Notes: generated by a model from the sequence alone, not told the origin. 64,000 nucleotides of DNA from Phyllobacterium zundukense (GCF_025452195.1 NZ_CP104973.1:2029001-2093000); one strand, 5' to 3'. Positions 34,250 to 43,234 are shown, numbered from the stretch's first letter. Numbers and translations are program-made.

Positions 34250-34790
34250 CTGCCCGTCCTTTCAATTTCGCCGCAATCGCCTTGATTCCTCTATGTATCC
34301 CTACCTTGACGGAAGCCTCCGAAAGGCCGGTGCTCTGCGCCACCTCGGCAATCGACTGACCTTCGATCTTCGTCCTGTAGATCAGGTCCCGCGATTTCTC
34401 CGGGACTGATTGCAGTAGCCTTTCGACATCCATGCGATCGGCTGCAGCGTCGGACTGGTCAACGGCGAACAGATCCTCCGCATCGTCGAGCGGAACCGTT
34501 GCGCGAATGCGGTTTCGCCTGAAATGATCGATCAGCTTATAGCGCGCGATCGCATGCAGCCACGCTGTAAAAGGCCGGTCGATCTCGTATGTCGCGCGCC
34601 GTGTATGCAGCGACATCAAGGTTTCCTGCACAAGGTCGTCGGCATCGCCTTTGTGCGCATCCGACAACCGGCGCAGGAAATAAAAGCGCAGATGCCTGGC
34701 AAGGTCATTCAGGAGAATGCCATAGCTCCGCGCATCGCCATCGAGGCTCGCGAGCATCAGTTGTTTCAACCGCGTTTCGACGGGATTCAC
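34236..34790 (-). CDS. sigF: ECF-type RNA polymerase sigma factor (SigF-like)
   Basis: A 184-residue ECF sigma factor. Region 2 has DDLVQETLMSLHTRR (about 51-65) and FTAWLHAIARYKLIDHFRR; region 4 has SIAEVAQSTGLSEASVKVGI (about 140-159). It is cotranscribed with nrsF. Its own promoter carries a perfect GTAACC-N16-CGAA, the signature I recall for Caulobacter SigF, so it is probably autoregulated and responds to metal or oxidant stress. Confidence 0.88.
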   Translation of the reverse strand: MNPVETRLKQLMLASLDGDARSYGILLNDLARHLRFYFLRRLSDAHKGDADDLVQETLMSLHTRRATYEIDRPFTAWLHAIARYKLIDHFRRNRIRATVPLDDAEDLFAVDQSDAAADRMDVERLLQSVPEKSRDLIYRTKIEGQSIAEVAQSTGLSEASVKVGIHRGIKAIAAKLKGRADDDR

Positions 34791-34806
34791 TCCGTTTCAT
34801 TCCTTA

Positions 34807-34832
34807 TTCGCGCGATGCGGGATAAAGGTTAC
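34807..34832 (-). promoter_or_regulatory. SigF-type promoter of the sigF-nrsF operon
   Basis: On the minus strand, GTAACC (34832-34827) and CGAA (34810-34807) are separated by exactly 16 bases. The -10 lies 17 bases from the sigF start codon. Confidence 0.75.
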
Positions 34833-34910
34833 AGATGAGATGGAACATGCCGGCACGTCAATGCTTGAAACAGGATTCCTCCAAAGTATGATCACCAATC
34901 CGTGATCGTT

Positions 34911-34936
34911 GTAACCAATTCCCGCGGCCCTTCGTA
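34911..34936 (+). promoter_or_regulatory. SigF-type promoter of the DUF1223 gene
   Basis: GTAACC (34911-34916), a 16-base spacer and CGTA (34933-34936), differing by one base from the sigF promoter. It lies 55 bases before the DUF1223 start. Confidence 0.65.
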
Positions 34937-34990
34937 TTCCCTGATGTGACCGGCACATGGCCGTTCATTCGCAGTTTTCAGGAGTTGAAG

Positions 34991-35707
34991 ATGGGAATTC
35001 AGCCAAAGCGCCCTCATATGCTGTCCATCGCATTGACCGCCGCAACTGTCATGCTTGGCGCGGGCGGTGGAGCCTATGCCGACACCTTGCGGCCGCTGAC
35101 AGTCGTCGAGCTCTTCACCAGCCAAGGCTGTTCTTCCTGCCCGCCGGCAAACGCCAATCTGATCGAGCTCAGCAAGCGCCCGGGCATCCTTGCCCTGAGC
35201 TTTGGCGTTACCTATTGGGACCGGCTCGGCTGGAAGGATATTTTTGCCAAGCCTGAGTACACGGACCGCCAGGAAGTCTACGAGACGCCGCTTGGCCGTG
35301 ATGGTCCCTTCACGCCGCAGATGGTGGTTAACGGGCGAGCCGACGTCGTCGGAAACAGGATTTCCGAAGTGGACCAGCTTATCAAGACGCAAGGGACGCT
35401 CAGCACGCCGCGACTGGACTTGAAAAATCGTTCCCTGACCATCGGTGAGGGCAAAGCGCCCGGCGGCAATGCCGATATCTGGCTCGTCACCTACAATGAC
35501 CAGACCGTAAACGTGCCGGTCAGAAGCGGCGAGAATAGCGGCCACACGCTTCCCCATAAAAACGTCGTTCATAGCCTCACCAAAGTTGGAAGCTGGAGCG
35601 GCAAGCCGCAGACGGTGACTTTTCCCGCTGCCAAGCCGGGACTGCGGACAGCCGTTCTCATACAGACACCGAATGGCGGCCCGATACTCGCCGCCGCTAC
35701 CGAATAA
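34991..35707 (+). CDS. DUF1223 thioredoxin-like secreted protein
   Basis: A 238-residue protein with a signal peptide cleaved after AYA (about residue 30). The mature part starts with a thioredoxin-like fold and the CSSC motif at C47/C50 in FTSQGCSSCPPAN. DUF1223 proteins are poorly characterised. A matching SigF-type promoter lies upstream, so it is probably part of the stress regulon of the divergent sigF-nrsF pair. AGGAG precedes ATG 34991. Confidence 0.85.
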   Translation: MGIQPKRPHMLSIALTAATVMLGAGGGAYADTLRPLTVVELFTSQGCSSCPPANANLIELSKRPGILALSFGVTYWDRLGWKDIFAKPEYTDRQEVYETPLGRDGPFTPQMVVNGRADVVGNRISEVDQLIKTQGTLSTPRLDLKNRSLTIGEGKAPGGNADIWLVTYNDQTVNVPVRSGENSGHTLPHKNVVHSLTKVGSWSGKPQTVTFPAAKPGLRTAVLIQTPNGGPILAAATE

Positions 35708-35811
35708 ATCAAAGAATTCCTGGTGTTCCCAGGATCACGCGGATGTCAAAGGGCATCTGAAACTCGAAGACACTTGCATTCGTGTCTCATTCAAACCAAG
35801 GGAGAACATCC

Positions 35812-36102
35812 ATGAACATTCTCACTCGCAGCATCGCGCTTTCAGCTTTCGTTCTTGCAACCGGATTTGCCGGTGCCAACATGGCATCGGCCATGGATGC
35901 AACGAAACCTATGAGCAAGGCTGACTGCATAAAACATGCCGGCATGGAGAAAGACGCCATGAAGAAGGATTCCATGATGAAGGAATGCGACACAATGGCG
36001 ATGAAAAAGGATACAATGAAGAAAGATTCCATGACGAAAAAGGATGCGATGAAGCCTGATGCCATGGGCACGATGGCTCCCAAGAAGAAGACGACAAACT
36101 AG
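35812..36102 (+). CDS. Secreted pentapeptide MXKDX repeat protein
   Basis: A 96-residue protein with a signal peptide ending near AMASA (about residue 26). The mature chain is built of degenerate MKKDSM/MKKDTM/MTKKDAM units, rich in Met, Lys and Asp. Such MXKDX proteins are known next to ECF sigma factor systems and are suspected to bind metals or be oxidised by reactive species through their methionines. It follows the DUF1223 gene; no separate SigF-type promoter is evident. Confidence 0.85.
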   Translation: MNILTRSIALSAFVLATGFAGANMASAMDATKPMSKADCIKHAGMEKDAMKKDSMMKECDTMAMKKDTMKKDSMTKKDAMKPDAMGTMAPKKKTTN

Positions 36103-36243
36103 GGTCGGTCGATCTTCACGCCATGGCGGACTGCAAACGGCGCTTTTCTGCGCTCCGGTGCTCTCGTACCTTAAAGTACGCTCCGCTCCGGTGCTCGAAA
36201 ATCACCGTTTTCGCCTCGCCCTGACATGAATCTTAACAGACCC
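36102..36243. repeat. Family A 3' element (copy A2)
   Basis: It begins on the last base of the MXKDX stop codon with GGGTCGGTCGATCTTCACG and ends GAATCTTAACAGACCC; these arms pair. The middle has two GCGCTCCGGTGCTC words around a GTACCTTAAAGTAC stem. Confidence 0.78.
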
Positions 36244-36261
36244 TGATATTTAGATTGGGTT

Positions 36262-36434
36262 GTGCGTGGTTCGACAAGCTCACCATGAGGGAGGTTGGTG
36301 CATATCGTGAGTGAGGTCGGTGCATATGGTGAGCGTAGGTTCCAATCTCGCGTCTTTGTGCATTGCTGTATTGAGCCAACTTCCCTCATGATATGCACCA
36401 ACCTCCCTCATGGTGAGCTTGTCGAACCACGCAC
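36262..36434. repeat. Family C inverted-repeat pair (copy 4)
   Basis: Arms GTGCGTGGTTCGACAAGCTC and TTGTCGAACCACGCAC. Short internal words (TGAGGGAGGTTGGTGCATAT and its complement) are partly duplicated inside the interior, so nested rearrangement is likely. No gene is seen between 36103 and 36473. Confidence 0.8.
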
Positions 36435-36473
36435 AACCCGCTCCTCTGATTGTAACGGCCCATGGAGGCTCGA

Positions 36474-37346
36474 ATGACAAGCGTCACATCAGGTGTCACC
36501 GACACCGCCAAGCCGAAGAAAGTTTTGTTCTACCGTCATTCCATAGCGGTGCGCATCACCCACTGGCTGAACGTTTTGTGCCTGAGCTTCCTTCTGATGA
36601 GCGGCCTGCAAATCTTCAACGCCCATCCGCATCTTTACTGGGGCCAGTATGGCGCCGATGCGCTTCCCGACCCTTCGTTCATTTCCATCGGTGCTGTCGA
36701 GGATGGCGATACGATCAAGGGCGTGACACGCATCGGTTCGCTGTCACTGAATACGACAGGTGTGTTGGGGGCCTCGACCGAAGACGGTGAACTCAGCCCG
36801 CGTGCTTTCCCGGCCTGGATCACCATCCCGAGCTATCAGGATCTTGCCACCGGGCGCCGCTGGCACTTCTTCTTCGCCTGGTTCTTTGTCATCAATGGTC
36901 TGGTCTATCTGCTCTATGGCCTGATCGGCCGGCATTTCCGCCGCGATATCGTACCAACCAAGGATCAATTGACGCCAAGCCATCTGGCGCAGGAGATAGC
37001 GGACCATGCGCGGCTGCGGTTTCCCAAGGGCGAGAAAGCGCGGCACTATAACTCCCTGCAGAAGCTGACCTATATGGCCATTATCTTCATCATCCTGCCG
37101 TTGATGGTGCTGACCGGGCTAACCATGTCGCCGGGTTTCAATGCGATCTTCCCTTGGCTGCTCGACGTCTTCGGCGGCCGGCAGTCGGCCCGTACCCTCC
37201 ATTTCATCAGCGCGTCGCTCATCGTCATCTTCGTTATCGTTCACATCGTCATGGTGCTGGTTTCCGGCGTCTGGAACAATCTGCGATCGATGATCACCGG
37301 CTACTACGCGCTGAAATTCGAACAAAAAGACGAGGTGTCGAAATGA
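36474..37346 (+). CDS. Di-haem cytochrome b561-type membrane protein
   Basis: A 290-residue membrane protein with four to five hydrophobic helices. Likely haem-ligand histidines include those in RHSIAVRITHWLN (helix 1), WHFFFAWFFV (helix 2) and TLHFISASLIVIFVIVHIVMV (last helix). GGAGG lies 6 bases before ATG 36474, and an ATG at 36462 overlaps that site. It shares an ATGA overlap with a Tat-exported molybdopterin protein, so it probably exchanges electrons between that enzyme and the quinone pool. Confidence 0.85.
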   Translation: MTSVTSGVTDTAKPKKVLFYRHSIAVRITHWLNVLCLSFLLMSGLQIFNAHPHLYWGQYGADALPDPSFISIGAVEDGDTIKGVTRIGSLSLNTTGVLGASTEDGELSPRAFPAWITIPSYQDLATGRRWHFFFAWFFVINGLVYLLYGLIGRHFRRDIVPTKDQLTPSHLAQEIADHARLRFPKGEKARHYNSLQKLTYMAIIFIILPLMVLTGLTMSPGFNAIFPWLLDVFGGRQSARTLHFISASLIVIFVIVHIVMVLVSGVWNNLRSMITGYYALKFEQKDEVSK

Positions 37347-38116
37347 GCTTCGATCTCACCCGCCGCCGTTTCCTGATCGGCTCGAGTGTCGCGGCGACAG
37401 GGCTGCTCACAGGCTGCGATGCGATGGTGCAAAGCACGACCGTCAACGACATCCTGCAAAAAGCGGAGGCCCTGTCGATGGGCGCGCAGCGGTTGCTGAT
37501 GTCGGAGCAGACGCTGGCCCGCGAATTTTCCGAGGCGGATCTGTCACCCGTATTCAAAGCCAATGGCACCTCGCAGCCGGACAGCGACGACTATGCGCGC
37601 ATGACGGAAAACAATTTCGCCGACTGGAAGCTCGCCGTGAACGGCATGGTAAAAACCCCGCTGAGCCTGTCGCTGGCCGACCTCAAGGCGATGCCGTCGC
37701 GCACCCAGATCACCCGGCACGACTGCGTCGAAGGCTGGAGCGCCATCGGCAAGTGGACCGGTGTGCCGCTCGGCCTCGTGCTGGAAAAGGCTGGCCTTGC
37801 ACCTGGCGCCCGCTATGCGGTGTTCCATTGCGCCGATGATCTCGAACCATCACTCGACGGCAGCGGCCGCTATTATGAAAGCATCGATCTCGTCGATGCC
37901 TGGCATCCGCAGACGATCCTTGCCTACGGCATGAACGGCAAGGATCTCGAAGTCGCCCACGGCGCGCCGCTGCGGCTTCGTGTCGAACGTCAACTTGGGT
38001 ACAAGCACGCCAAATACGTCATGGGCATCGAACTCGTGGAGAGTTTCAAGAACATGGCAGGAGGCAAGGGCGGCTTTTGGGAGGATCGGGGGTATGAGTG
38101 GTACGCGGGAATTTGA
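37343..38116 (+). CDS. Tat-exported molybdopterin-dependent oxidoreductase (sulfite oxidase fold)
   Basis: A 257-residue protein. The signal RRRFLIGSSVAATGLLTGC is a twin-arginine sequence that ends in a lipobox-like LTGC (Cys23), suggesting a lipid-anchored periplasmic enzyme. The cofactor-ligating cysteine is in TRHDCVEGWSAIGKWTG (near 125), and the YESIDLVDAWHPQTILAYGMNG stretch (cited in parts) and HGAPLRLRV are family hallmarks. The substrate is unknown; MsrP is related but its membrane partner is of a different type. Confidence 0.83.
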   Translation: MSFDLTRRRFLIGSSVAATGLLTGCDAMVQSTTVNDILQKAEALSMGAQRLLMSEQTLAREFSEADLSPVFKANGTSQPDSDDYARMTENNFADWKLAVNGMVKTPLSLSLADLKAMPSRTQITRHDCVEGWSAIGKWTGVPLGLVLEKAGLAPGARYAVFHCADDLEPSLDGSGRYYESIDLVDAWHPQTILAYGMNGKDLEVAHGAPLRLRVERQLGYKHAKYVMGIELVESFKNMAGGKGGFWEDRGYEWYAGI

Positions 38117-38210
38117 GACCCTTCGATTTTTTTACCCTGATGGCCAGTTGATGCGGTTTTCTGCGCTTCCGATGCTCACGAACCTAAAGGTACGGGGGGT
38201 ACGCCGGCAT
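38114..38210. repeat. Family B element, truncated (copy B3)
   Basis: It begins at the stop codon of the molybdopterin protein. The left part with ACCCTGATGGCCAGTTGATG and GCGCTTCCGATGCTC is present, but the right arm is missing after about 38205. Confidence 0.65.
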
Positions 38211-38244
38211 TAGCCTTGTACATTCACAGGTTCGCAATGCTGCT

Positions 38245-38466
38245 GTGCGTGGTTCGACAAGCTCACCATGAGGGAGGTTGCGGATTGCATGGATAATCAC
38301 CAACCTTGGAGACATTAATTGATTGTATTGCCCTTATTTTGCAAACATTGACTCCTCACCATGCAATCTCGGCTTCTTGTCTCGCGGGCACTACCCCTTG
38401 CGGTCCAAAGCATGGCTTCATGCGATCAACCCACCTCCCTCATGGTGAGCTTGTCGAACCACGCAC
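38245..38466. repeat. Family C inverted-repeat pair (copy 5)
   Basis: Arms GTGCGTGGTTCGACAAGCTC and TTGTCGAACCACGCAC enclose about 155 bases without a convincing gene. The gap 38117-38606 holds only this and the truncated family B copy. Confidence 0.8.
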
Positions 38467-38606
38467 AGCACTGTTTTTTGGACATTTGAAGTGCAACCTG
38501 GAATAGGCCGCGGTGAAATTTTAACGTCAATCCTTCAAATCAACCTTGACGGTCACCATATGCGTGGACGAAGTGTCACATGACACGCATAGAGGAGATT
38601 ATTTGC

Positions 38607-39650
38607 ATGCCGCTTTACCTTTCCCGCCTTGGCCGGATAGCCGCGATACTCTTCATAGGATTGGCCGTATCGTTCAGCGCTGTCTATGACGCCGACGCCC
38701 GGCGCGCCGGCGGTTTTGGCGGTGGTGGCTTTGGCAGCCGCGGCTCGCGTACCTTCCAGGCACCTGCGCCAACGCGCACGGCACCAGCCCCGGCTGCGCC
38801 GATCGAGCGTTCGATGACGCCGAGGCCGCAAAACCAGCCAGGCGCCACGGCACCGACGGCGGCGCAGCAACGTCCGGGATTGTTCGGCGGCATGGGTCGT
38901 TCGCTGCTCGGTGGCCTGCTCCTCGGCGGCCTGCTCGGCGCGTTCCTCGGATATGGCTTCGGTGGCGCTGCCGGCATGCTCGGCATGCTGTTGCAGATCG
39001 CATTGGTCATCGGAGCGGTCATGCTCGCCATGCGGTTCTTCCGTTCGCGCCAGTCCTCTCCGGCGGCGGCAGGTCCAGCGCAGGGTTTTGGACGCAACGC
39101 CTATGATGAAGAGCCATCGAACATCTCGCCGATGCGGGTGCCGACGATAGGCTCTGCCTCGAACGAGAATACGGCGGGGCAGGCGCCTGCGGGTAACAAC
39201 AACAAGGGTTACGCGACGGCAGGCCTTGCAGCGGCATCGGACGAAATCGGCCTCAAGCAGGATGATCTCGAGGCGTTCGAGAAGCTTTTGACCGAGGTGC
39301 AGACGGCCTATGGCAAGGAGGATTACGCAACGCTGCGCAATCTTACCACGCCGGAAGCCATGTCCTACCTCGCGGAAGAGCTCGGCCAGAATGCGACGGA
39401 CGGGCTGCGCAACAGCGTCTCCGATGTGAAGCTCCTGCAGGCCGATATCGCCGAAGCCTGGGCCGAAGGCGACGCGCAATACGCGACGACGGCCATGCGC
39501 TATGAGAGCGTCGATTCGATGGTGGACAGGCAGACCGGACGCGTCGTCAAAGGCGACGAAGAACAGCCCTCGCAGACGACCGAAGTCTGGACGTTCGTGC
39601 GCAAGCCCAATTCGGACTGGAAGTTGGCAGCCATTCAGGACGCCGCCTAG
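38607..39650 (+). CDS. Tim44-like domain membrane protein
   Basis: A 347-residue protein. An N-terminal hydrophobic helix is followed by a Gly/Arg and Pro/Ala-rich linker (RRAGGFGGGGFGSRG, then APAPTRTAPAPAAP), a glycine-rich double membrane span (about 96-140) and a C-terminal Tim44/MBA1-like domain (about 210-347) ending VWTFVRKPNSDWKLAAIQ. Bacterial members are thought to associate with the membrane or translocation, but function is unproven. GAGGAG precedes ATG 38607; the upstream ATG at 38580 is less likely. A family B repeat begins at its stop codon. Confidence 0.85.
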   Translation: MPLYLSRLGRIAAILFIGLAVSFSAVYDADARRAGGFGGGGFGSRGSRTFQAPAPTRTAPAPAAPIERSMTPRPQNQPGATAPTAAQQRPGLFGGMGRSLLGGLLLGGLLGAFLGYGFGGAAGMLGMLLQIALVIGAVMLAMRFFRSRQSSPAAAGPAQGFGRNAYDEEPSNISPMRVPTIGSASNENTAGQAPAGNNNKGYATAGLAAASDEIGLKQDDLEAFEKLLTEVQTAYGKEDYATLRNLTTPEAMSYLAEELGQNATDGLRNSVSDVKLLQADIAEAWAEGDAQYATTAMRYESVDSMVDRQTGRVVKGDEEQPSQTTEVWTFVRKPNSDWKLAAIQDAA

Positions 39651-39787
39651 GAGACCATTTGATTACTTCAGCCTGATGGCCATCTGATGCATTTTTCTCT
39701 GGGCTCACGGACCAATAAGTCCGCTGCGCTCCGGGTCTCGAAAACCACACCAGCTCGCTCATCAGGCTGAATTCTCAAACGGCCTCC
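39650..39787. repeat. Family B 3' element (copy B4)
   Basis: It starts on the last base of the Tim44-like stop. Outer arms GGAGACCATTT and AAACGGCCTCC, then CTTCAGCCTGATG/CATCAGGCTGAATTC, pair inward. The centre keeps the TGCGCTCCGG word and a GGAC/GTCC-like stem. Confidence 0.78.
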
Positions 39788-39809
39788 GCTCGGCGATTAG
39801 ACAAAGACT

Positions 39810-39936
39810 ACCCCCTCACCCGCCCTCCGCTTCGCTCGGTCGACCTCTCTCCCGGGAGAGAGGAATTAATCAAGTGCCGCGCAAGTTCTTCTCCCCAACG
39901 GGGAGAAGGTGGCCCGCAGGGCCGGATGAGGGGGTG
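39810..39936. repeat. Palindromic intergenic repeat, family D (copy 2)
   Basis: Contains CCCTCACCCGCCCTCCGCTT, CTCTCTCCCGGGAGAGAG and GGGGAGAAGGTGGCCCGCAG up to GGATGAGGGGG. Similar blocks are at 31201 and 45283. Confidence 0.82.
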
Positions 39937-39959
39937 ACTCCATCAACCCTTACAACCCA

Positions 39960-42254
39960 CTAAATCAGCTTTTCGAGCGTGATCGGCAGGTCGCGGACAC
40001 GAATGCCGGTGGCATGGTAGACCGCGTTGGCGATGGCCGGGGCGACGCCGACAATGGCGAGTTCACCCACCGCTTTGCCACCCAGGATCGAAGCGTTCGT
40101 ATCCGGAATGCCGACGGAGATAACCTCGAGATCAGGGATGTCCGCATTGGTCGGGACGAGGTAGTCACCGAGGTTGTTGTTCATCACGTGGCCATTACGC
40201 TGATCGACGAGCCCTTCCTCGAGGAGGGCCTGACCGATGCCCATGATGATCCCGCCCTTCCACTGACTTTCGGCGAGCTTCGGGTTGTAGAGCCGGCCTG
40301 AATCCAGTGCCGACACCATGCGGGAAACGCGGACCGTGCCGAAATCGACATCGACCCGCACCTCGACGAAATGCACGCACCAGCTGTGCATCGAGTAGTC
40401 GCCTTCGGTCGGTGAAAGCATGGTCGAGATCGTCGTGAAGTTGCGGAAATGGTCATCCTTGTTGCGCAGGTTTTCCGGCAGCGTGTTGCGCAGCGCCTCG
40501 ATACGATCTCGCCCTGTGCGTCGCATCACCTCGGCGATGGCAACGCTTGAACCCGCATCGCGCGGCGACGAGATTTGCCCGCCCTCGATGGTCAGCGTAT
40601 TGGCCTGCAGGTCGCGGAACGGCGAATTCGGATCGTTGATGGCAAGGCCGATCAACTCGTCGCGGGCGGCGAGAGCTGCTACGTGCACGGCGCCGGTCAT
40701 CAGATTGGCAAGCTGCGAACCACCGGCAACCGGGGCGCGCGGCAGCGACGAGTCGCCGAGCTTGACCACGACTGTCTCGACGGGCACGCCGATCGCCTCG
40801 GCCGCCGTTTGCGCGAGGATCGTATAGGTGCCCTGACCCATATCGATGCCGCTGCTGGCGACCTCGATGGTGCCATTGCTGAGGATGCGGACCATCGCTT
40901 CGCCCGGCGTGCGACGAACCGGGTATGTGCCCGCGGCAACGCCGTAGCCGATCAGCTGCTTGCCTTCGCGCATGGAGCGAACGCCTGGGCTGCGTTTCGC
41001 CCAGCCGAAAGCTTCGGCGCCCGCGGCATAGGCTTCACGCAAGCGGCGTGTCGACCACGGCTTTTTGGCGTGCGGGTCCTCTTCGGCGTAGTTGAGGAGG
41101 CGGATATCCAGCGGATCGATGCCGACCTCGTAGGCCAGCTCGTCAATGGCGCATTCGATGCCGAAGGCGCTGGGGTTTTCGCCGGGTGCACGCAAGGCAC
41201 CTGGCTTGACCGTATTCACCGGCACGATGTTCTGGCGCGACGAGAAATTCGGAACCGCATACATGATCGAGGTCACCGAGCCCAAGGGTTCGACCGCGAC
41301 GTCGTCCATCGACGTCTCGTTGGCGCTGCGATGCACGATCGACAGCAATTTGCCTTCGCGGGTGGCACCGAGTGCGATGGTCTGCCGTGTCGCAGGGCGG
41401 CCGCCAAAAGCGGTGAAGGTCTGCGGCCGCGTGATGGCGAGCTTGACGGGACGGTCGAGCATTTTTGCGGCGATCGCCGCAACGGCGCCGTAACGGGCGG
41501 CGAACGCCTTCGATCCGAAACCGCCACCGATATAGGGCGACAGCAAGCGGACGTTCTCGAACGGTATGCTGAACCATTCGGCATAGGTGCGGGACATGCC
41601 GTCGATCCACTGGCTTGGCTCCCACAAGGTCAGCATGTCGCCTTCCCAACGGGCAATCAGGCCGTGCGGTTCGATGGGCACGTTGTATTCGCGCGGTGTC
41701 CTGTATTCCTGTTCGATGCGAACGGGAGCAATGGCGAGCGCAGCTTCTGCATCGCCCCATTCCTTGGTCATCATATCGATCGGGAAGCCCTCGCCGGAGC
41801 GCGGATCATCGAAACTCGAAATCGGCGCGGTCTCTTCGTAGGTAACCTTGACGAGCGCAGCGGCAGCGGTCGCCTGTTCGAAGGTCTCTGCAATGACGGC
41901 GGCGATGTGCTGACCGGCGAAGGTGACCTCGCGTGCGAGCGGCTCAAAAGGAGCCTCTGCCGGCGGTGCGCCAGTCCAGTCGGTGGCGCTCTTGATCGGC
42001 AAGGCGTTGTCCGGTGTCAGAACGAGCAGAACGCCGGGATAGGCCTCGGCTGCGCTCGCATCGATAGCGACAACGCGGCCGGAAGCGATCGTGCTGTCGA
42101 TGACGACTGCGTAGACCATGTCTTCCGGAGAGTGTTCCATCGCATAATCGGCGGCGCCGGTGATCTTGACCGGGCCGTCGATGCGGGCGAGGCGCCCTCC
42201 GAGCAAGCCGTCGGAGGCGTCGCCGCGTTTCATTTTGGTGTCGACAATTGTCAT
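39960..42254 (-). CDS. paoC: Aldehyde oxidoreductase molybdenum-binding subunit (PaoC-like)
   Basis: A 764-residue xanthine-dehydrogenase-family large subunit. The glycine-rich FGSKAFAARYG segment (near 245), GGRPATRQT and the C-terminal GGKAVGELAIVGV glutamate (near 735) are the Mo-cofactor pocket signatures. Length and partner subunits match PaoC/YagR of the periplasmic aldehyde oxidoreductase PaoABC. It is the last gene of the small-FAD-large operon and overlaps the FAD subunit by 4 bases. Confidence 0.85.
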   Translation of the reverse strand: MTIVDTKMKRGDASDGLLGGRLARIDGPVKITGAADYAMEHSPEDMVYAVVIDSTIASGRVVAIDASAAEAYPGVLLVLTPDNALPIKSATDWTGAPPAEAPFEPLAREVTFAGQHIAAVIAETFEQATAAAALVKVTYEETAPISSFDDPRSGEGFPIDMMTKEWGDAEAALAIAPVRIEQEYRTPREYNVPIEPHGLIARWEGDMLTLWEPSQWIDGMSRTYAEWFSIPFENVRLLSPYIGGGFGSKAFAARYGAVAAIAAKMLDRPVKLAITRPQTFTAFGGRPATRQTIALGATREGKLLSIVHRSANETSMDDVAVEPLGSVTSIMYAVPNFSSRQNIVPVNTVKPGALRAPGENPSAFGIECAIDELAYEVGIDPLDIRLLNYAEEDPHAKKPWSTRRLREAYAAGAEAFGWAKRSPGVRSMREGKQLIGYGVAAGTYPVRRTPGEAMVRILSNGTIEVASSGIDMGQGTYTILAQTAAEAIGVPVETVVVKLGDSSLPRAPVAGGSQLANLMTGAVHVAALAARDELIGLAINDPNSPFRDLQANTLTIEGGQISSPRDAGSSVAIAEVMRRTGRDRIEALRNTLPENLRNKDDHFRNFTTISTMLSPTEGDYSMHSWCVHFVEVRVDVDFGTVRVSRMVSALDSGRLYNPKLAESQWKGGIIMGIGQALLEEGLVDQRNGHVMNNNLGDYLVPTNADIPDLEVISVGIPDTNASILGGKAVGELAIVGVAPAIANAVYHATGIRVRDLPITLEKLI

Positions 42255-43234
42255 GCCAAAGCTCCCGATTTCAGGATGGCGCGTTCAACGACGCGGGGGG
42301 CGAGCTCGATCTTGTAGTGGTTGCCGCCATGGGCGATGGCGCCCTCGACGGCGAGACGGCTGGCGCGCTTGACGGTGTCCGGCTCCAGGACTTTGCCGCG
42401 AAGAGCATCTTCGACGGCGCGGGCACGCCAGGGTTTCGTCGCGACGCCGCCGAGACCGACGCGGATATCGCGGATGGTTTCGTGATCCGCCTCGAACTCG
42501 ATGCCGACAGCAGCGCTTGCGGCGGCGAACTCGTAGGACTGGCGGTCACGCACCTTCAAATAGGTGGAGTGCCGCGCGGCAGCCGAGGCGGGGATGGTGA
42601 TCGCAGTGATCATCTCGCCTGGCTGCATGGCGTGTTCCTTGTGCGGTGTGGTGCCGGGCAAGAGGAAGAAATCGTCGATGGGAACCTTGCGCTCGCCAAG
42701 ATGCACAATGGCATCGAAGGCGACGAGGGCAGCGGCGAGATCACCCGGATAGGTTGCTATGCAGGCGTCGCTGGTGCCGAGAACCGCATGGCCACGATTG
42801 ACGCCTTCCATGGCGGAGCAGCCGCTGCCGGGAACGCGTTTGTTGCAGGCGGGAAAACTCGCAGGGTCGCGGAAATAGGCACAGCGCGTGCGCTGCAGAA
42901 GATTGCCGCCAATCGTCGCCATGTTGCGGATCTGCGCCGAAGCCGCCTGCCAAAGCGCTTCCGACACTGCGGGAAACTCAGCAAGCATGGCAGGATCGGC
43001 AGCGACGCGGCTCATCTTTGCGAGCGCGCCGATGAAGGCGCCTTCGGCATCGACACGGATCGCATCGAGACCTTTGAGATGGGTGATATCGATAACCCGT
43101 TCGGGTGCGTTGACACCGCATTTGGCGAGATCGAGCAAGGTGGTGCCGCCGGCGAGCAGCATGGTTGCGGGCATGGCCGCAGCGCTGAGCGCTTCGTCGA
43201 CCGAGCCAGCACGCAGATAGGAGAAATCTCTCAT
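42251..43234 (-). CDS. paoB: Aldehyde oxidoreductase FAD subunit with an extra Fe-S cluster (PaoB-like)
   Basis: A 327-residue FAD-binding subunit. LAGGTTLLDL (27-36) and the ATIGGNLLQRTRC segment around 106-118 bind FAD. Cysteines C118, C130, C139 and C158 match the spacing of the additional [4Fe-4S] cluster of PaoB and 4-hydroxybenzoyl-CoA reductase. This cluster distinguishes it from CoxM-type subunits such as the one at 55570. It overlaps both neighbouring genes by ATGA. Confidence 0.86.
   Translation of the reverse strand: MRDFSYLRAGSVDEALSAAAMPATMLLAGGTTLLDLAKCGVNAPERVIDITHLKGLDAIRVDAEGAFIGALAKMSRVAADPAMLAEFPAVSEALWQAASAQIRNMATIGGNLLQRTRCAYFRDPASFPACNKRVPGSGCSAMEGVNRGHAVLGTSDACIATYPGDLAAALVAFDAIVHLGERKVPIDDFFLLPGTTPHKEHAMQPGEMITAITIPASAAARHSTYLKVRDRQSYEFAAASAAVGIEFEADHETIRDIRVGLGGVATKPWRARAVEDALRGKVLEPDTVKRASRLAVEGAIAHGGNHYKIELAPRVVERAILKSGALA

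Noticed and set aside
36474-38116. Assignment of the cytochrome b and molybdopterin genes as MsrPQ
   Set aside because: The membrane partner has cytochrome b561-type helices rather than the MsrQ fold, and the catalytic protein has a lipobox-like signal, so only a general sulfite-oxidase-fold call is made.
36262-38466. Possible CRISPR-like array from recurring 30-35 base words
   Set aside because: The words occur as inverted pairs, not as regularly spaced direct repeats, and no cas genes are present.
40575-42317. A 580-codon open frame on the plus strand
   Set aside because: It is the shadow of the PaoC-like gene on the opposite strand and shows no recognisable domain.
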